64,000 bases of DNA from Odoribacter splanchnicus DSM 20712 (GTDB taxonomy: Bacteria; Bacteroidota; Bacteroidia; Bacteroidales; Marinifilaceae): NCBI RefSeq assembly GCF_000190535.1, contig NC_015160.1, forward strand, positions 3,472,001 through 3,536,000, written 5' to 3'. The notes under the pieces are model-generated. The model ran no database searches and was not told where the DNA came from. It saw nothing but the letters and a program-made list of their open reading frames with translations. Both the position numbers and the translations under genes were made by a program. Positions 1-7,924 of the stretch are shown one piece after another. Within the stretch, counting starts at the first letter, position 1; each line of letters opens with the position of its first letter.

Positions 1-322
1 TTTGTATTATACCAAACATTATTTTTATCAAGGTACAGAAGAGGTGAATGAAATGCTTCTTCTCCAAGTTTTAATCTTAATATTTTATATGATTGAATAT
101 TTGTTAATATAAATTTCACCTTATTGAGCTTATTGAAATATTTGGCAATAAAATGTTCTGCTTTAGTTATACAACCTGAGCATCCTGAGCCTGGAACTAA
201 TATAATTATTTCTGTTGAATCTAGATTAAAAGTACTCTTCTGTAATGCTTGATTATAAAAGTCCACATTATTAGTACATTGATATAAAAAGCAATAAATA
301 GAATATAAAAAATGTTTTTCAT
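1..322 (-). pseudogene. Thioredoxin-like lipoprotein, 5' frameshifted, 3' end outside the window
   Basis: Leftward reading frame continuing past position 1. It shows a CxxC motif (PGSGCSGC) typical of thioredoxin-like redox proteins, followed by helix-like and strand-like segments. The only good ATG, at 322, opens a hydrophobic signal-like segment but in a different frame from the CxxC part. Adding one base in the A6 tract at 307-312 joins them and gives a signal peptide ending LYQC, a plausible lipobox. The gene is therefore either frameshifted or mis-sequenced. It lies downstream of a propeller remnant and a second thioredoxin-like gene, repeating the propeller plus thioredoxin pairing. The function would be a periplasmic or surface disulfide/redox role, which is inference. 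Confidence 0.45.
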
Positions 323-327
323 TTAGA

Positions 328-606
328 TTATTTTAGATGGCATAACATAATGATTGGATTATCGTCTATTTTAGTCTGACTGATTAATTTCTCTATTACT
401 GTTTTATTATAGTTTGAAATTAATGTATTTGAACTTGAACTATTATCTACAACTTTTGAAGGAAGTATGCTATAAATCAAAGCATTATCTACAAGATAGG
501 AATAATCGGGTGACATCCAATAATCGATATCATTTTGAAAATAAGTTTCGATTTTAGCTACTCTCAGCTCTTTTTTCTGCAAAATGTTCAAATCTATAGT
601 AATCAA
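328..606 (-). pseudogene. C-terminal remnant of a 6-bladed beta-propeller lipoprotein
   Basis: About 92 codons remain, with only a TTG to start on and no signal peptide. The ending DDNPIIMLCHLK matches the way propeller lipoproteins of this window end (DDNPLLFLYKSI at 53081, ENPWLFFYELK near 43984), so this looks like the last blade of a protein normally about 360-400 residues long. Only 46 bp separate it from the upstream gene, so the N-terminal three quarters are missing. An ATG at 613 opens another frame that stops after 19 codons near an A6 tract, so frame damage is also possible. A genuine small protein cannot be excluded. Confidence 0.45.
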
Positions 607-652
607 ATGCCATATCTTGTTTCTTTGGTATATAGTCTACGATTTAATCAGA

Positions 653-1204
653 TTATCTATTATTGCTAAAAATTATTTTCATTCTTTTTAAATAGTTTCT
701 TAGCGATTCTATATTGTCTTTATCTGGAATGAATACATTTTGTATAATATTGTTTGAATCTGTTGTGAATAATAATGGGGTAGCATATTTATTTATTGGA
801 AGTTTATCTTCTTTTTTCAATGAAGAGATAATTTGTTTTCCTAAGAAGTTTTTTCTTAATCTATTTTCTATGTCATTTGAAAAAAATATAATATTTTTAT
901 TTTTTGCATAATCGGGGAATTCCGATTTTATGATTTCCCGTATCCCCTCAAGACAAGGTTGGCAAGCTTGCATCGAGAAATGAAAAACTAACACATTTTT
1001 TGCGGATTTATCTATTTGGGGATCTGTGTCCGAATAAAAATTTGTATTTTCTATTTCTTTTATAATTTTTGCTTTACTTGCTTCAATAATACGTATATAA
1101 TCATGTTTTCTATTATGATATTCCTTGTATTGTCGGCATAGAAATATAGATATGAGCACTAAATTAAAAATAATAGTCGCAATGATTGCATATTTTAATT
1201 TCAT
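653..1204 (-). CDS. Membrane-anchored thioredoxin-like protein
   Basis: 183 residues. An N-terminal hydrophobic helix (about residues 5-24) is followed by a periplasmic region with a CxxC motif (ACQPC, near residue 80) placed as in thioredoxin/redoxin-fold proteins, preceded by a strand (NVLVFHFS) and followed by a long helix. The C-terminal half has a strand-rich stretch with a proline where the cis-Pro of the fold would be (ATPLLF). The likely role is thiol-disulfide exchange outside the cytoplasm. The gene is AT-rich and sits in a leftward cluster with propeller lipoproteins and cysteine-containing NVEALA peptides, which suggests it acts on their disulfides; that link is inference. Confidence 0.65.
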   Translation of the reverse strand: MKLKYAIIATIIFNLVLISIFLCRQYKEYHNRKHDYIRIIEASKAKIIKEIENTNFYSDTDPQIDKSAKNVLVFHFSMQACQPCLEGIREIIKSEFPDYAKNKNIIFFSNDIENRLRKNFLGKQIISSLKKEDKLPINKYATPLLFTTDSNNIIQNVFIPDKDNIESLRNYLKRMKIIFSNNR

Positions 1205-1440
1205 AATTATTTTTGAGATGTACTATTAAATTAATGAGTATATTTATTGAAATAAGCCTGTAAATGTTTTTGATTTTTCAGACTTTATGTTTTTATTCAA
1301 TCTGCTGATATACAGCTGTAAGAAGGAGTATATATTGTAGATTAATAGCGGATTACCAGTGTTTGTAAAATGCATCTGATCCTTTTACTTTGAATTAGTT
1401 AAGTGGTTTAATGGGTAAATGTACATAACTACCTTATCTA
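1205..1440. other. AT-rich intergenic gap
   Basis: 236 bp between the thioredoxin-like and propeller genes. On the minus strand an ATG at about 1377 opens roughly 45 codons with a hydrophobic core, but it lacks family features and I do not call it. No clear terminator was seen. Confidence 0.3.
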
Positions 1441-2541
1441 TTATTTGAATATATATTCTATCAAATATGGATTAGAGGTTACATCATCGTAGTGTTTTAT
1501 TATTTCCCGACTAAAAGTATCCAGGATATTAAGATTTTGATAATTAGCCATCTCGGAACTCTGGATAATGCCAATAGCCGTACTGTCATCCATATAATCG
1601 GCTACAAAGGAAATCTCTTTTTCTAATTTATCGAATACCGTACTTTTACCTGTCGGTTTTTCATAGAAAATATTGATACAGTCTTCTTTTCCTTTTATCT
1701 GAATGACAGTATACAGATAATCTTGATTTTGCCAATTTTTGTAATATGTACAAGGTAGATTGTCTACAACTTCTTTGAATTCCTGAAAGTTATTCCTGTC
1801 ATAGTCCGGTATCGTTTTGAGTGGATCGTAGTCATGGCCGGGAATGAACCATTCGTATGCAATTTTGGGGCCTTCTTTACTTACACAATATACTTGGTCG
1901 AAAAGAAATCTGGAGAGGTAAGTTGTGTCGTTATAGGTGTAAAAAGAAGGCAGTCCGATAGCACAGTTTTTCTTATTTTTAATGTATTTGCCTGTAATTT
2001 TTCCGGATGTTCTGGAATAAATACTCAGGATGTTTTCATTGTGTTCGCAACAGAAAGCAATATGTTCCCGATCGATATATCCAAATTTGTGATAGGCGGG
2101 AATCTCTTTCGGAAGAGAAACTTTTGCAATAAATTTTCCTGTCGTATCGAACGTTAATAAATTTCCCATGGGATCCAATAGTTCAAGGGTTTGCTCATAG
2201 GGATTTATATTGATGTCGTTAAGAAAATTGTATTCTTCCGGTCCTCTTCCTTTTTGATTTATTTTAAATAGAAAATTTCCGTTGTCGTTGAAAACAAATA
2301 CTATATTTTGTCTTGCATCCAGTAGGTAGATTGTTTTTTTATGCACGAGCACCTTGTCTATCTGGGCCATTAAGGAAGAATCTGTCGTTTCAAGTGGAAT
2401 TATTCTCGCTGAAGTAAAAAGTGTTTCAGGAGGTAAGGAAGAAATTTTACCGATATCTACTGAAATACTTTTTTCATTGATTGTTGGTTGACAGCTGGAA
2501 AATATTATAATAAATATAATAAGTAGAAATAGATATTTCAT
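1441..2541 (-). CDS. 6-bladed beta-propeller lipoprotein
   Basis: 366 residues with a lipoprotein signal peptide (IIFSSC; Cys about residue 17). The body has recurring four-stranded blade motifs: I-D-K-V-L at about 62, then LLDARQNIVFVFNDNG and KGRGPEEY, which are hallmarks of the Bacteroidetes '6-bladed beta-propeller' family (NHL/TolB-like fold). Ligand and activity are unknown. It lies between an NVEALA gene (2936) and a thioredoxin-like gene (1204) on the same strand, so it probably belongs to the same leftward transcription unit. Related propellers occur near 42845 and 53081, there tied to SusC/SusD loci. Confidence 0.8.
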   Translation of the reverse strand: MKYLFLLIIFIIIFSSCQPTINEKSISVDIGKISSLPPETLFTSARIIPLETTDSSLMAQIDKVLVHKKTIYLLDARQNIVFVFNDNGNFLFKINQKGRGPEEYNFLNDININPYEQTLELLDPMGNLLTFDTTGKFIAKVSLPKEIPAYHKFGYIDREHIAFCCEHNENILSIYSRTSGKITGKYIKNKKNCAIGLPSFYTYNDTTYLSRFLFDQVYCVSKEGPKIAYEWFIPGHDYDPLKTIPDYDRNNFQEFKEVVDNLPCTYYKNWQNQDYLYTVIQIKGKEDCINIFYEKPTGKSTVFDKLEKEISFVADYMDDSTAIGIIQSSEMANYQNLNILDTFSREIIKHYDDVTSNPYLIEYIFK

Positions 2542-2660
2542 TAAAATTTGTTTTTATTATCAAAAGAGAGTATGTCAAAATGTTATTCTATTCTCTTTTT
2601 ATTTCTATTTGAGCTTGATTTTAATATTTGACATACTTTCTTTAAGTTTTAGTTTGTTAA

Positions 2661-2936
2661 TTAAAAGGGTTTTGGACAAAGATGTGATTGGTCTCCTGTA
2701 AAATAGCATTTGAAGCTTGTGGGAAGTGATCCGTATTTATCTATGGCCCAACATCTACCCCAACCAGCATTTGAGCAAATAACATCAATAGGAGGCAAAG
2801 TCTCTCCAGCGGCTAAGGCTTCTATTTTATCGAATAGAAGTTCTAATTTTAAGTCATCAACATTTAGCATATTTGCAAAATTGAAAATTGTTATTACAAT
2901 GCATACACAACTTCCTAAAATTAATTTTCTTTTCAT
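2661..2936 (-). CDS. NVEALA-type secreted peptide precursor
   Basis: 91 residues: a basic start (MKRK), a hydrophobic segment to about residue 22, then a leader ending in FDKIEALAAGE, the signature region of the NVEALA family. The remaining 45 residues form a Trp- and Cys-rich peptide (four cysteines: ICSNAGWGRCW, FKCYF, HLCP), plausible for one or two disulfides. Family members are small exported Bacteroidetes proteins of unknown function. Here it lies between two propeller-type lipoprotein genes, and a second member starts the cluster at 4296. A processed, secreted peptide is inference. Confidence 0.75.
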   Translation of the reverse strand: MKRKLILGSCVCIVITIFNFANMLNVDDLKLELLFDKIEALAAGETLPPIDVICSNAGWGRCWAIDKYGSLPTSFKCYFTGDQSHLCPKPF

Positions 2937-3022
2937 ATTTTCTGTTTTAGATTAAAAAAACTATATTGACTAAATATGCAATCCTGTATAATAAATGGAT
3001 CATTGATGATCGCGTTAAATAT

Positions 3023-4075
3023 TTATAGGTTCTTCAATTGGAATAAAGAAGTGTTTGAAACGTAAATCTTTTTTTCTTTTGTGTCATAAGTAATATGGGT
3101 GACAGGTTCCTCCAGTTTAAAATTGCTCAATAAATTTCCGTCCCAGTCGAATACCAATAAAGTTTGGCAGTGCTGGAAATTTTTTCCACTTTCTTTATAT
3201 GTTTTTCCGGAATAGATGGCATAGATACGATCCTGCGAAACAGCTATATCTGAAAAACCGAAATAATTATTCTGTGAATAAGCGACATCGGGAAATCTGC
3301 TTCCTTCTTTGATATTTACTTTAGGGTAATGAAAGCAATGTTGTTGAATACGTTCGATTTGATTGCTTTCGATACGGCAGATGTCGATAATCCCACTGTA
3401 CATATCTGCACAAACGAAAGCTTGATTATCGGGACGTGCTTTTAAAACCGTACTGGCATACAATACTCCTTTGGTCTTTTCCTGAATATTCGGATAAGAC
3501 GGATGATCGGGATAGGTAAGAAAGTAGGCAGCCTTGTTTTCTTCCGGTGAGTATAATAAATATCGTCCTTCTTCATATATTCCTGTTGCAATAACAAATG
3601 GACCTGCTTTTATAGCTGATATATGCTGTTGCTCTGTTGGGAGTTGTATGAAAGAGGAAGCAGTGGAACGGGGTTGGGGGGTATTGGCTGTCGGAGTGAT
3701 CAATAGTTTGCCTTGACGGAAGTCAAAAGCAGTAATTTCTGAATCGCTATTGGTAGATAGCGAAGTAACAGCTACTGCTGCATTGTGGCTTCGACCACGC
3801 GGAAACAAATTTTTCTGCGCTTGGGATCGCAGATCAATGTTTACCGCGTGGCGTAAACCAATCCGATCGCCTATAATAAGCTGATCACCTTGTTTTATAA
3901 TACCGGAAACTTGGTATATTCCCTGATCTTTCAGATTACTGACTTGAACTGTTTTAAGAGTAATTGCCTGGTCTGTATTAATGGAAACAGATTCCGAATC
4001 CAAGGGATCAGATACCGAACAGCTAAAGCTGATTAACTGGAAACCCAATAATATGGTCTGTATCGTTTTTTTCAT
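3023..4075 (-). CDS. BF3164-like (TolB-like 6-blade propeller) lipoprotein
   Basis: 350 residues. Lipoprotein signal peptide (LISFSC, Cys about residue 19) followed by a propeller-like repeat pattern, with blade motifs such as YQVSGIIKQGDQLIIGD and, near the end, LLVFDWDGNLLSNFKLEEPV and KIYVSN. This matches the BF3164/TolB-like lipoprotein family found beside NVEALA genes. Its ATG shares a base with the TAA of the preceding NVEALA gene (TAATG at 4073-4077), so the two are translationally coupled. That coupling suggests the lipoprotein handles, binds or senses the peptide encoded just upstream, which is inference. Confidence 0.75.
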   Translation of the reverse strand: MKKTIQTILLGFQLISFSCSVSDPLDSESVSINTDQAITLKTVQVSNLKDQGIYQVSGIIKQGDQLIIGDRIGLRHAVNIDLRSQAQKNLFPRGRSHNAAVAVTSLSTNSDSEITAFDFRQGKLLITPTANTPQPRSTASSFIQLPTEQQHISAIKAGPFVIATGIYEEGRYLLYSPEENKAAYFLTYPDHPSYPNIQEKTKGVLYASTVLKARPDNQAFVCADMYSGIIDICRIESNQIERIQQHCFHYPKVNIKEGSRFPDVAYSQNNYFGFSDIAVSQDRIYAIYSGKTYKESGKNFQHCQTLLVFDWDGNLLSNFKLEEPVTHITYDTKEKKIYVSNTSLFQLKNL

Positions 4076-4296
4076 TATTTTTCAGGAACTTCAAAATGGA
4101 TACCGTAAGTTGGTAAATTATTTTTCCAACAAATGCCGCCTGCTGTCTTACATTCAAAATTGATGGACTCTGAGCTTGCCAAAGCTTCAATATTTTTTGT
4201 TGAAATTGAAGCTTCATTTATATTTATGGATTGTGTTATAGTTAAACCTAAAATACACATGCAAAGAATGAATATTGTAATTATTTTTTGTTTCAT
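4075..4296 (-). CDS. NVEALA-type secreted peptide precursor, first gene of the operon
   Basis: 73 residues: basic start (MKQK), hydrophobic signal segment to about residue 22, then STKNIEALASSES, the NVEALA-type cleavage region, and a short C-terminal peptide with two cysteines (FECKTAGGICW). It is the promoter-proximal gene of a leftward cluster and overlaps the following BF3164-like gene by one base. Just upstream, divergently, is a histidine kinase/response regulator pair. The mature peptide would be about 29 residues; export and processing are inferred from the family layout, not shown. Confidence 0.75.
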   Translation of the reverse strand: MKQKIITIFILCMCILGLTITQSININEASISTKNIEALASSESINFECKTAGGICWKNNLPTYGIHFEVPEK

Positions 4297-4324
4297 ATGT
4301 AGGTTTATGTGTTAAATTCAAGTC

Positions 4325-4332
4325 CAAAGTTA
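4325..4332 (-). promoter_or_regulatory. -7 element for the NVEALA operon
   Basis: CAAAGTTA on the plus strand reads TAACTTTG leftward, a full match to the Bacteroidetes TAnnTTTG element, 29 bp upstream of the NVEALA start at 4296. It lies back to back with the kinase promoter. Confidence 0.55.
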
Positions 4333-4353
4333 TGAGCTAAATTAATATATGTT

Positions 4354-4361
4354 TAGTTTTG
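4354..4361 (+). promoter_or_regulatory. -7 element for the histidine kinase
   Basis: TAGTTTTG matches TAnnTTTG 30 bp before the ATG at 4391. It also argues against the upstream ATG at 4349, which would lie before the transcription start. Confidence 0.5.
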
Positions 4362-4390
4362 TAGCTGAAGAATTGTATAAGATTTGTATA

Positions 4391-5731
4391 ATGGTAGTCA
4401 GAAGGAGGACAGAATTAAATGTAAGTCGATGGATAACTTTGGTGGCTATTACGTTGATTATTTTAATGATAGTTATTATTGTGATAAGTTCCTACCAAAA
4501 GCAATACCAAGTTTTTTCTGGTAAATTTGAATCTTCTTTTATTGAGTCTATACGGGAATCTAATGTCATTTGCCCTCAGTTAGGGAAAGAGCTTGTTTCT
4601 GCCAAAGATAAGTCGACCATAATTATTACGAGGGGTGGTATTATAAATTCCTGTAAAGTTGATACAATGATTGACATTGAGTCTAATGTAGTTCAGGCAC
4701 TTTATGATATACGTGATCCTCAGCGTTGGAATTTGAAACGATTAGCTGGTATTTTACAACAAAAGTTTGAATACGAGAGGATGCCTTTTACGCTTGTATT
4801 GACTGACAGTACAGGTAAACGATTAGATTATTACGGGGTTGTGAATGGTGAAAATTTATTGGACGACAGCTATTCTGTTCCTATGGGCTTTTTGGACGGA
4901 CACCGACTGACGGTATACTATACATTTCCATGGAAATATTTTTTTATATTGGAATGGAGATATATGATCATGGTTTGGGGAGGAATATTCCTTTTAGGAA
5001 GTTGTATTTTTATGTTATTCCGGATAATCCGTCAGAATAAAAAGCGAATGGAGAATTTAGAGCTTTTTGTGCAGGCACTTAATCATGATTTGAAATCTCC
5101 TATCAATGATTTGAAAATGAAACTTTATCTGATTCAGAAAGAATCAGTGGCTCCGTTTTCCCCTCAACAACAGGAATTATATACCTTAGCTCAGACAAAA
5201 ACCGGAAAGTTGCTGGATTCTATCGACAAACTGTTACAAGATTCTATTGATTATAAAGGTTTACATGTAGAAATGAAAGAATTGGAGATCAGTACTTTTA
5301 TACAACAGTTGACTGAAGATTGGCAAAGATCGGTGACAGGAGAGAAAGAGATAAAGCTTCAGGTGAGTATGCAGATGGAGAATACATTGATCCGGGCAGA
5401 TGCATATCATTTGTCGAGAGCTATTTGGAATCTGTTGGAGAATGCATGGAAATATTCCGATGATCGGGTACAGATTGATATCACTTGCAGAAGGATAGGA
5501 CGATATGTAGAGATTTCGGTCAAAGACAATGGACGAGGGATTGATAAGTCGGAACTGAAGAATGTGTTTAAAAGGAATTATCGAATTGTCAAAGGAGAAA
5601 ACCGGAAAGTGAAAGGATATGGTTTGGGACTGAGTTATGTCATGATGATTGCCCGGGCACATGGAGGGAGAGTATGGGTGGAAAGCGATTGGGGTAAAGG
5701 GTGTAATTTTGTGATTCGTATTAAAGCATAG
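4391..5731 (+). CDS. Sensor histidine kinase
   Basis: 446 residues from the ATG at 4391, chosen because a TAnnTTTG promoter element sits between it and the longer ATG start at 4349. Two transmembrane helices (about 14-33 and 191-210) enclose a periplasmic sensor of about 155 residues. The cytoplasmic part has the phospho-acceptor H232 in LNHDLKSP, an N box (NLLENAWKYS, about 347), a G1 box (DNGRGID, about 379) and a G2 box (GYGLGLS, about 409), so it should be an active kinase. Its stop is directly followed by the response regulator ATG. It is divergent from the NVEALA cluster, suggesting it senses an envelope signal linked to those proteins. Confidence 0.9.
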   Translation: MVVRRRTELNVSRWITLVAITLIILMIVIIVISSYQKQYQVFSGKFESSFIESIRESNVICPQLGKELVSAKDKSTIIITRGGIINSCKVDTMIDIESNVVQALYDIRDPQRWNLKRLAGILQQKFEYERMPFTLVLTDSTGKRLDYYGVVNGENLLDDSYSVPMGFLDGHRLTVYYTFPWKYFFILEWRYMIMVWGGIFLLGSCIFMLFRIIRQNKKRMENLELFVQALNHDLKSPINDLKMKLYLIQKESVAPFSPQQQELYTLAQTKTGKLLDSIDKLLQDSIDYKGLHVEMKELEISTFIQQLTEDWQRSVTGEKEIKLQVSMQMENTLIRADAYHLSRAIWNLLENAWKYSDDRVQIDITCRRIGRYVEISVKDNGRGIDKSELKNVFKRNYRIVKGENRKVKGYGLGLSYVMMIARAHGGRVWVESDWGKGCNFVIRIKA

Positions 5732-6439
5732 ATGATGGAAGATATTATTCGACTTTTGTATGCCGAAGACGATCCGGATTGGGCAGTTTCTATCCGGATG
5801 TTATTGGAGGAAAACGGTTTCTCTGTCGTAATTGCAGAGGATGGATACCAGACCCGGGAGATATTTCAACAGATAAAACCGGATATGGTTTTGTTGGATA
5901 TAGATATGCCGGGAAAAAATGGATGGGACTTGATCTGTGAATTGAAACGTATTGACGAATGGGTGCCCATTGTGTTCTATTCTTCATTGTATGAGTCTGA
6001 ACGCCTGGAAGATGCTTTCAGTGTCGGAGCCGAAGATTTTATCAGTAAGAGTTGCCAGCCCGAAGAGTTGGTCAATCGATTGAAAGCACTTTATAAACGG
6101 GCATTGAAACAACAGCAAAGAAATGAGATTTGCAAACTTTCCGAACTTACGACTTTTCATATCACTTCTGGTGTTTTGATGATCGGAGACCATAAAGAAA
6201 TTTTAAAATTGAACGAGGCTAAATTACTGGCAATTTTGTGCCGTTTTATAAATGAAAATGTGAGTTCGGTGGATTTGTGTGAAGGGGTTTGGGGAAAGGG
6301 AATGGCTAATGAAGGGAAACGGTGTGCACTGAAAAACCTGGTAACTAATCTTCGGAAAGTATTATCTGAGGACGGGTCATTACAAATTATAAACAGACGT
6401 TGGAGCGGATATGCCCTAACCAATATTTGGACTCTCTGA
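5732..6439 (+). CDS. Response regulator, REC plus winged-helix DNA-binding domain
   Basis: 235 residues, starting immediately after the kinase stop, so co-transcribed. The receiver domain has the acidic pair E12/D13, phospho-acceptor D56 (LLDIDMPG) and conserved K106 (FISKS). The C-terminal half (about 135-235) reads as an OmpR/PhoB-like winged helix, with LNEAKLLAILCRFINEN and LKNLVTNLRKVLSED, although it diverges from typical OmpR sequences. It should act as the transcriptional output of the adjacent kinase; targets are unknown, and the divergent NVEALA promoter is the obvious candidate. A terminator-like hairpin follows. Confidence 0.88.
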   Translation: MMEDIIRLLYAEDDPDWAVSIRMLLEENGFSVVIAEDGYQTREIFQQIKPDMVLLDIDMPGKNGWDLICELKRIDEWVPIVFYSSLYESERLEDAFSVGAEDFISKSCQPEELVNRLKALYKRALKQQQRNEICKLSELTTFHITSGVLMIGDHKEILKLNEAKLLAILCRFINENVSSVDLCEGVWGKGMANEGKRCALKNLVTNLRKVLSEDGSLQIINRRWSGYALTNIWTL

Positions 6440-6465
6440 TCACCATATTGTGTGAAAATAATTTA

Positions 6466-6494
6466 GGGACAGATTTGGCTGTCCCGGAATTTTA
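6466..6494. terminator. Hairpin between convergent genes
   Basis: GGGACAG (6466-6472) pairs with CTGTCCC (6479-6485) and is followed by a short T stretch. It lies between the response regulator and the convergent DUF3078 gene. Confidence 0.5.
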
Positions 6495-7373
6495 GAAAGT
6501 AACCTGAAAACCGACGGCCAGGGCTTCTTTGAATTGCAGACGGGGGCCTTTGGTTCCGTCTTTTTGTAAGATTTTGGTGTCGTTGTCGTAGATCATATTG
6601 GTGGTGATGTTGCAGGAGAACCATTGATTGATAGCCATGTTGAGTTGTACATCCCAGCTGATATCGACGTTCTGGGGGTCTTTCAGGTAGTTACTGTAAA
6701 GATTGAGCCGGGAGAACACGGTCATGTTTTTCAGGAATTCGTATTTGGCTTCCATGCGTAAGTTAGCACCGAATTCGGAAAAGAGGTGTTTACCCGGGGT
6801 AACTCCGAAATCTCCCTGGTCGGAAAGGATTTTACTGCTGACGAAAGTTCCTCTCCAGGTGGCTGGAGTGAAGGTCGCTGTAAACCAGCTTTTGGGGGTC
6901 CAGGTGAAACCGGCACCGATCAGGAGGTATCCCGGAGACATAAAACGCGAGATAAACACGTCCGGGTCGACGTTGTAGTCGTATCCTTTAGCAAATTGGG
7001 TCTGGAAGGTCATCAATCCACTGGCATACCAGTTTTTCGCTATTTCGTATCCATAGGTGGAAGACAGGTAGATTTTGTCGTTTGTTTTTTTGGTGCCGTC
7101 CGATTTGGTTTTATTCAGACCGTAGTCGAGTTCCAGACGATTGTTCCAGAGGTGTTTCGCCTTTTTATAGTTGGCAAAGTAGTTGAATTGCAGGTTGAAT
7201 CCTACTGCGTTATCACCTCCGGCAGCCCATTGGCTCAGGCTGACTTGGCTTAAGTTTATCCCGATGTTTCCACCCCTTTTCCAGGTGGTGTCCGTCCCGG
7301 GTTGTGCGTATGCCGGTACTAAGATTCCGGTTAATACGATGATTCCTAATGTGTAAATTCCGCTACGTATCAT
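6492..7373 (-). CDS. DUF3078 outer-membrane protein
   Basis: 293 residues with a signal peptide ending PAYAQ (about residue 23). The start of the mature protein (WKRGGNIGINLSQVSLSQWAAGGDN) is the hallmark of the DUF3078 family, and the rest consists of alternating amphipathic strands rich in aromatic residues, ending in a terminal Phe (FQVTF) as in outer-membrane beta-barrels. The length fits the family. The function is unknown. The gene appears to be monocistronic. Confidence 0.85.
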   Translation of the reverse strand: MIRSGIYTLGIIVLTGILVPAYAQPGTDTTWKRGGNIGINLSQVSLSQWAAGGDNAVGFNLQFNYFANYKKAKHLWNNRLELDYGLNKTKSDGTKKTNDKIYLSSTYGYEIAKNWYASGLMTFQTQFAKGYDYNVDPDVFISRFMSPGYLLIGAGFTWTPKSWFTATFTPATWRGTFVSSKILSDQGDFGVTPGKHLFSEFGANLRMEAKYEFLKNMTVFSRLNLYSNYLKDPQNVDISWDVQLNMAINQWFSCNITTNMIYDNDTKILQKDGTKGPRLQFKEALAVGFQVTF

Positions 7374-7537
7374 TTTTTTGTTTTTTTGGAAGTTTACGGA
7401 AATCGGGTTGGTGAAGTTCTGATTCGCCGGGATTATAAGTCGGGCAAGTTCATAATGGTTTACGAGGGAAAAATTTTTAGCGGGGAAAGATGAACTATTT
7501 TTTCGGATTGGAGTATAACAAAGAAAATAATAGGATT

Positions 7538-7795
7538 ATGTCATTTCTTTGGTTTATTATTATCGGAATTGTGGCCGGATATGTGGCCGGTAAGATTATG
7601 CGAGGCGGAGGTTTCGGATTGATCGTGAATCTGGTTGTCGGTATAATCGGAGGAGTATTGGGGGGCTGGTTGTTCAGTCTGCTGGGTATTTATTCGACCG
7701 GTGGGATTATCGGCAGTCTGGTTGTGGCTACGATCGGGGCGATCGTTTTGCTATGGATTGTGTCTCTTTTCAGCGGACGGAGGCATAGTGAGTGA
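7538..7795 (+). CDS. GlsB/YeaQ/YmgE-family membrane protein
   Basis: 85 residues from the ATG at 7538. The upstream in-frame ATG at 7490 would add 16 non-family residues, so I prefer the later start. Three glycine-rich hydrophobic helices are visible (IIIGIVAGYVAGKIM; NLVVGIIGGVLGGWLF; IIGSLVVATIGAIVLLWIV), the pattern of the small 'transglycosylase-associated' stress-response membrane proteins. The biochemical role of the family is not settled. It stands alone between convergent or unrelated neighbours. Confidence 0.85.
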   Translation: MSFLWFIIIGIVAGYVAGKIMRGGGFGLIVNLVVGIIGGVLGGWLFSLLGIYSTGGIIGSLVVATIGAIVLLWIVSLFSGRRHSE

Positions 7796-7859
7796 TCGGC
7801 CGGATTATCTTTCTATCGGTTTTCGGTAAAATTGTTTTTGTACGAAGTAGTTTTTTGTT

Positions 7860-7898
7860 GTATCCAATCGGTGACGTAAGGTGTAACCGATTGGATAC
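7860..7898. repeat. Perfect 13-bp inverted repeat
   Basis: GTATCCAATCGGT (7860-7872) is exactly mirrored by ACCGATTGGATAC (7886-7898) around a 13-bp loop, in the gap between the GlsB-like gene and the broken acyltransferase. There is no T-run right after it on either strand, so it may be a weak terminator for the leftward gene or a protein-binding dyad. Confidence 0.5.
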
Positions 7899-7924
7899 CT
7901 TGCTCAAAATGGCAGTATGCGTTT

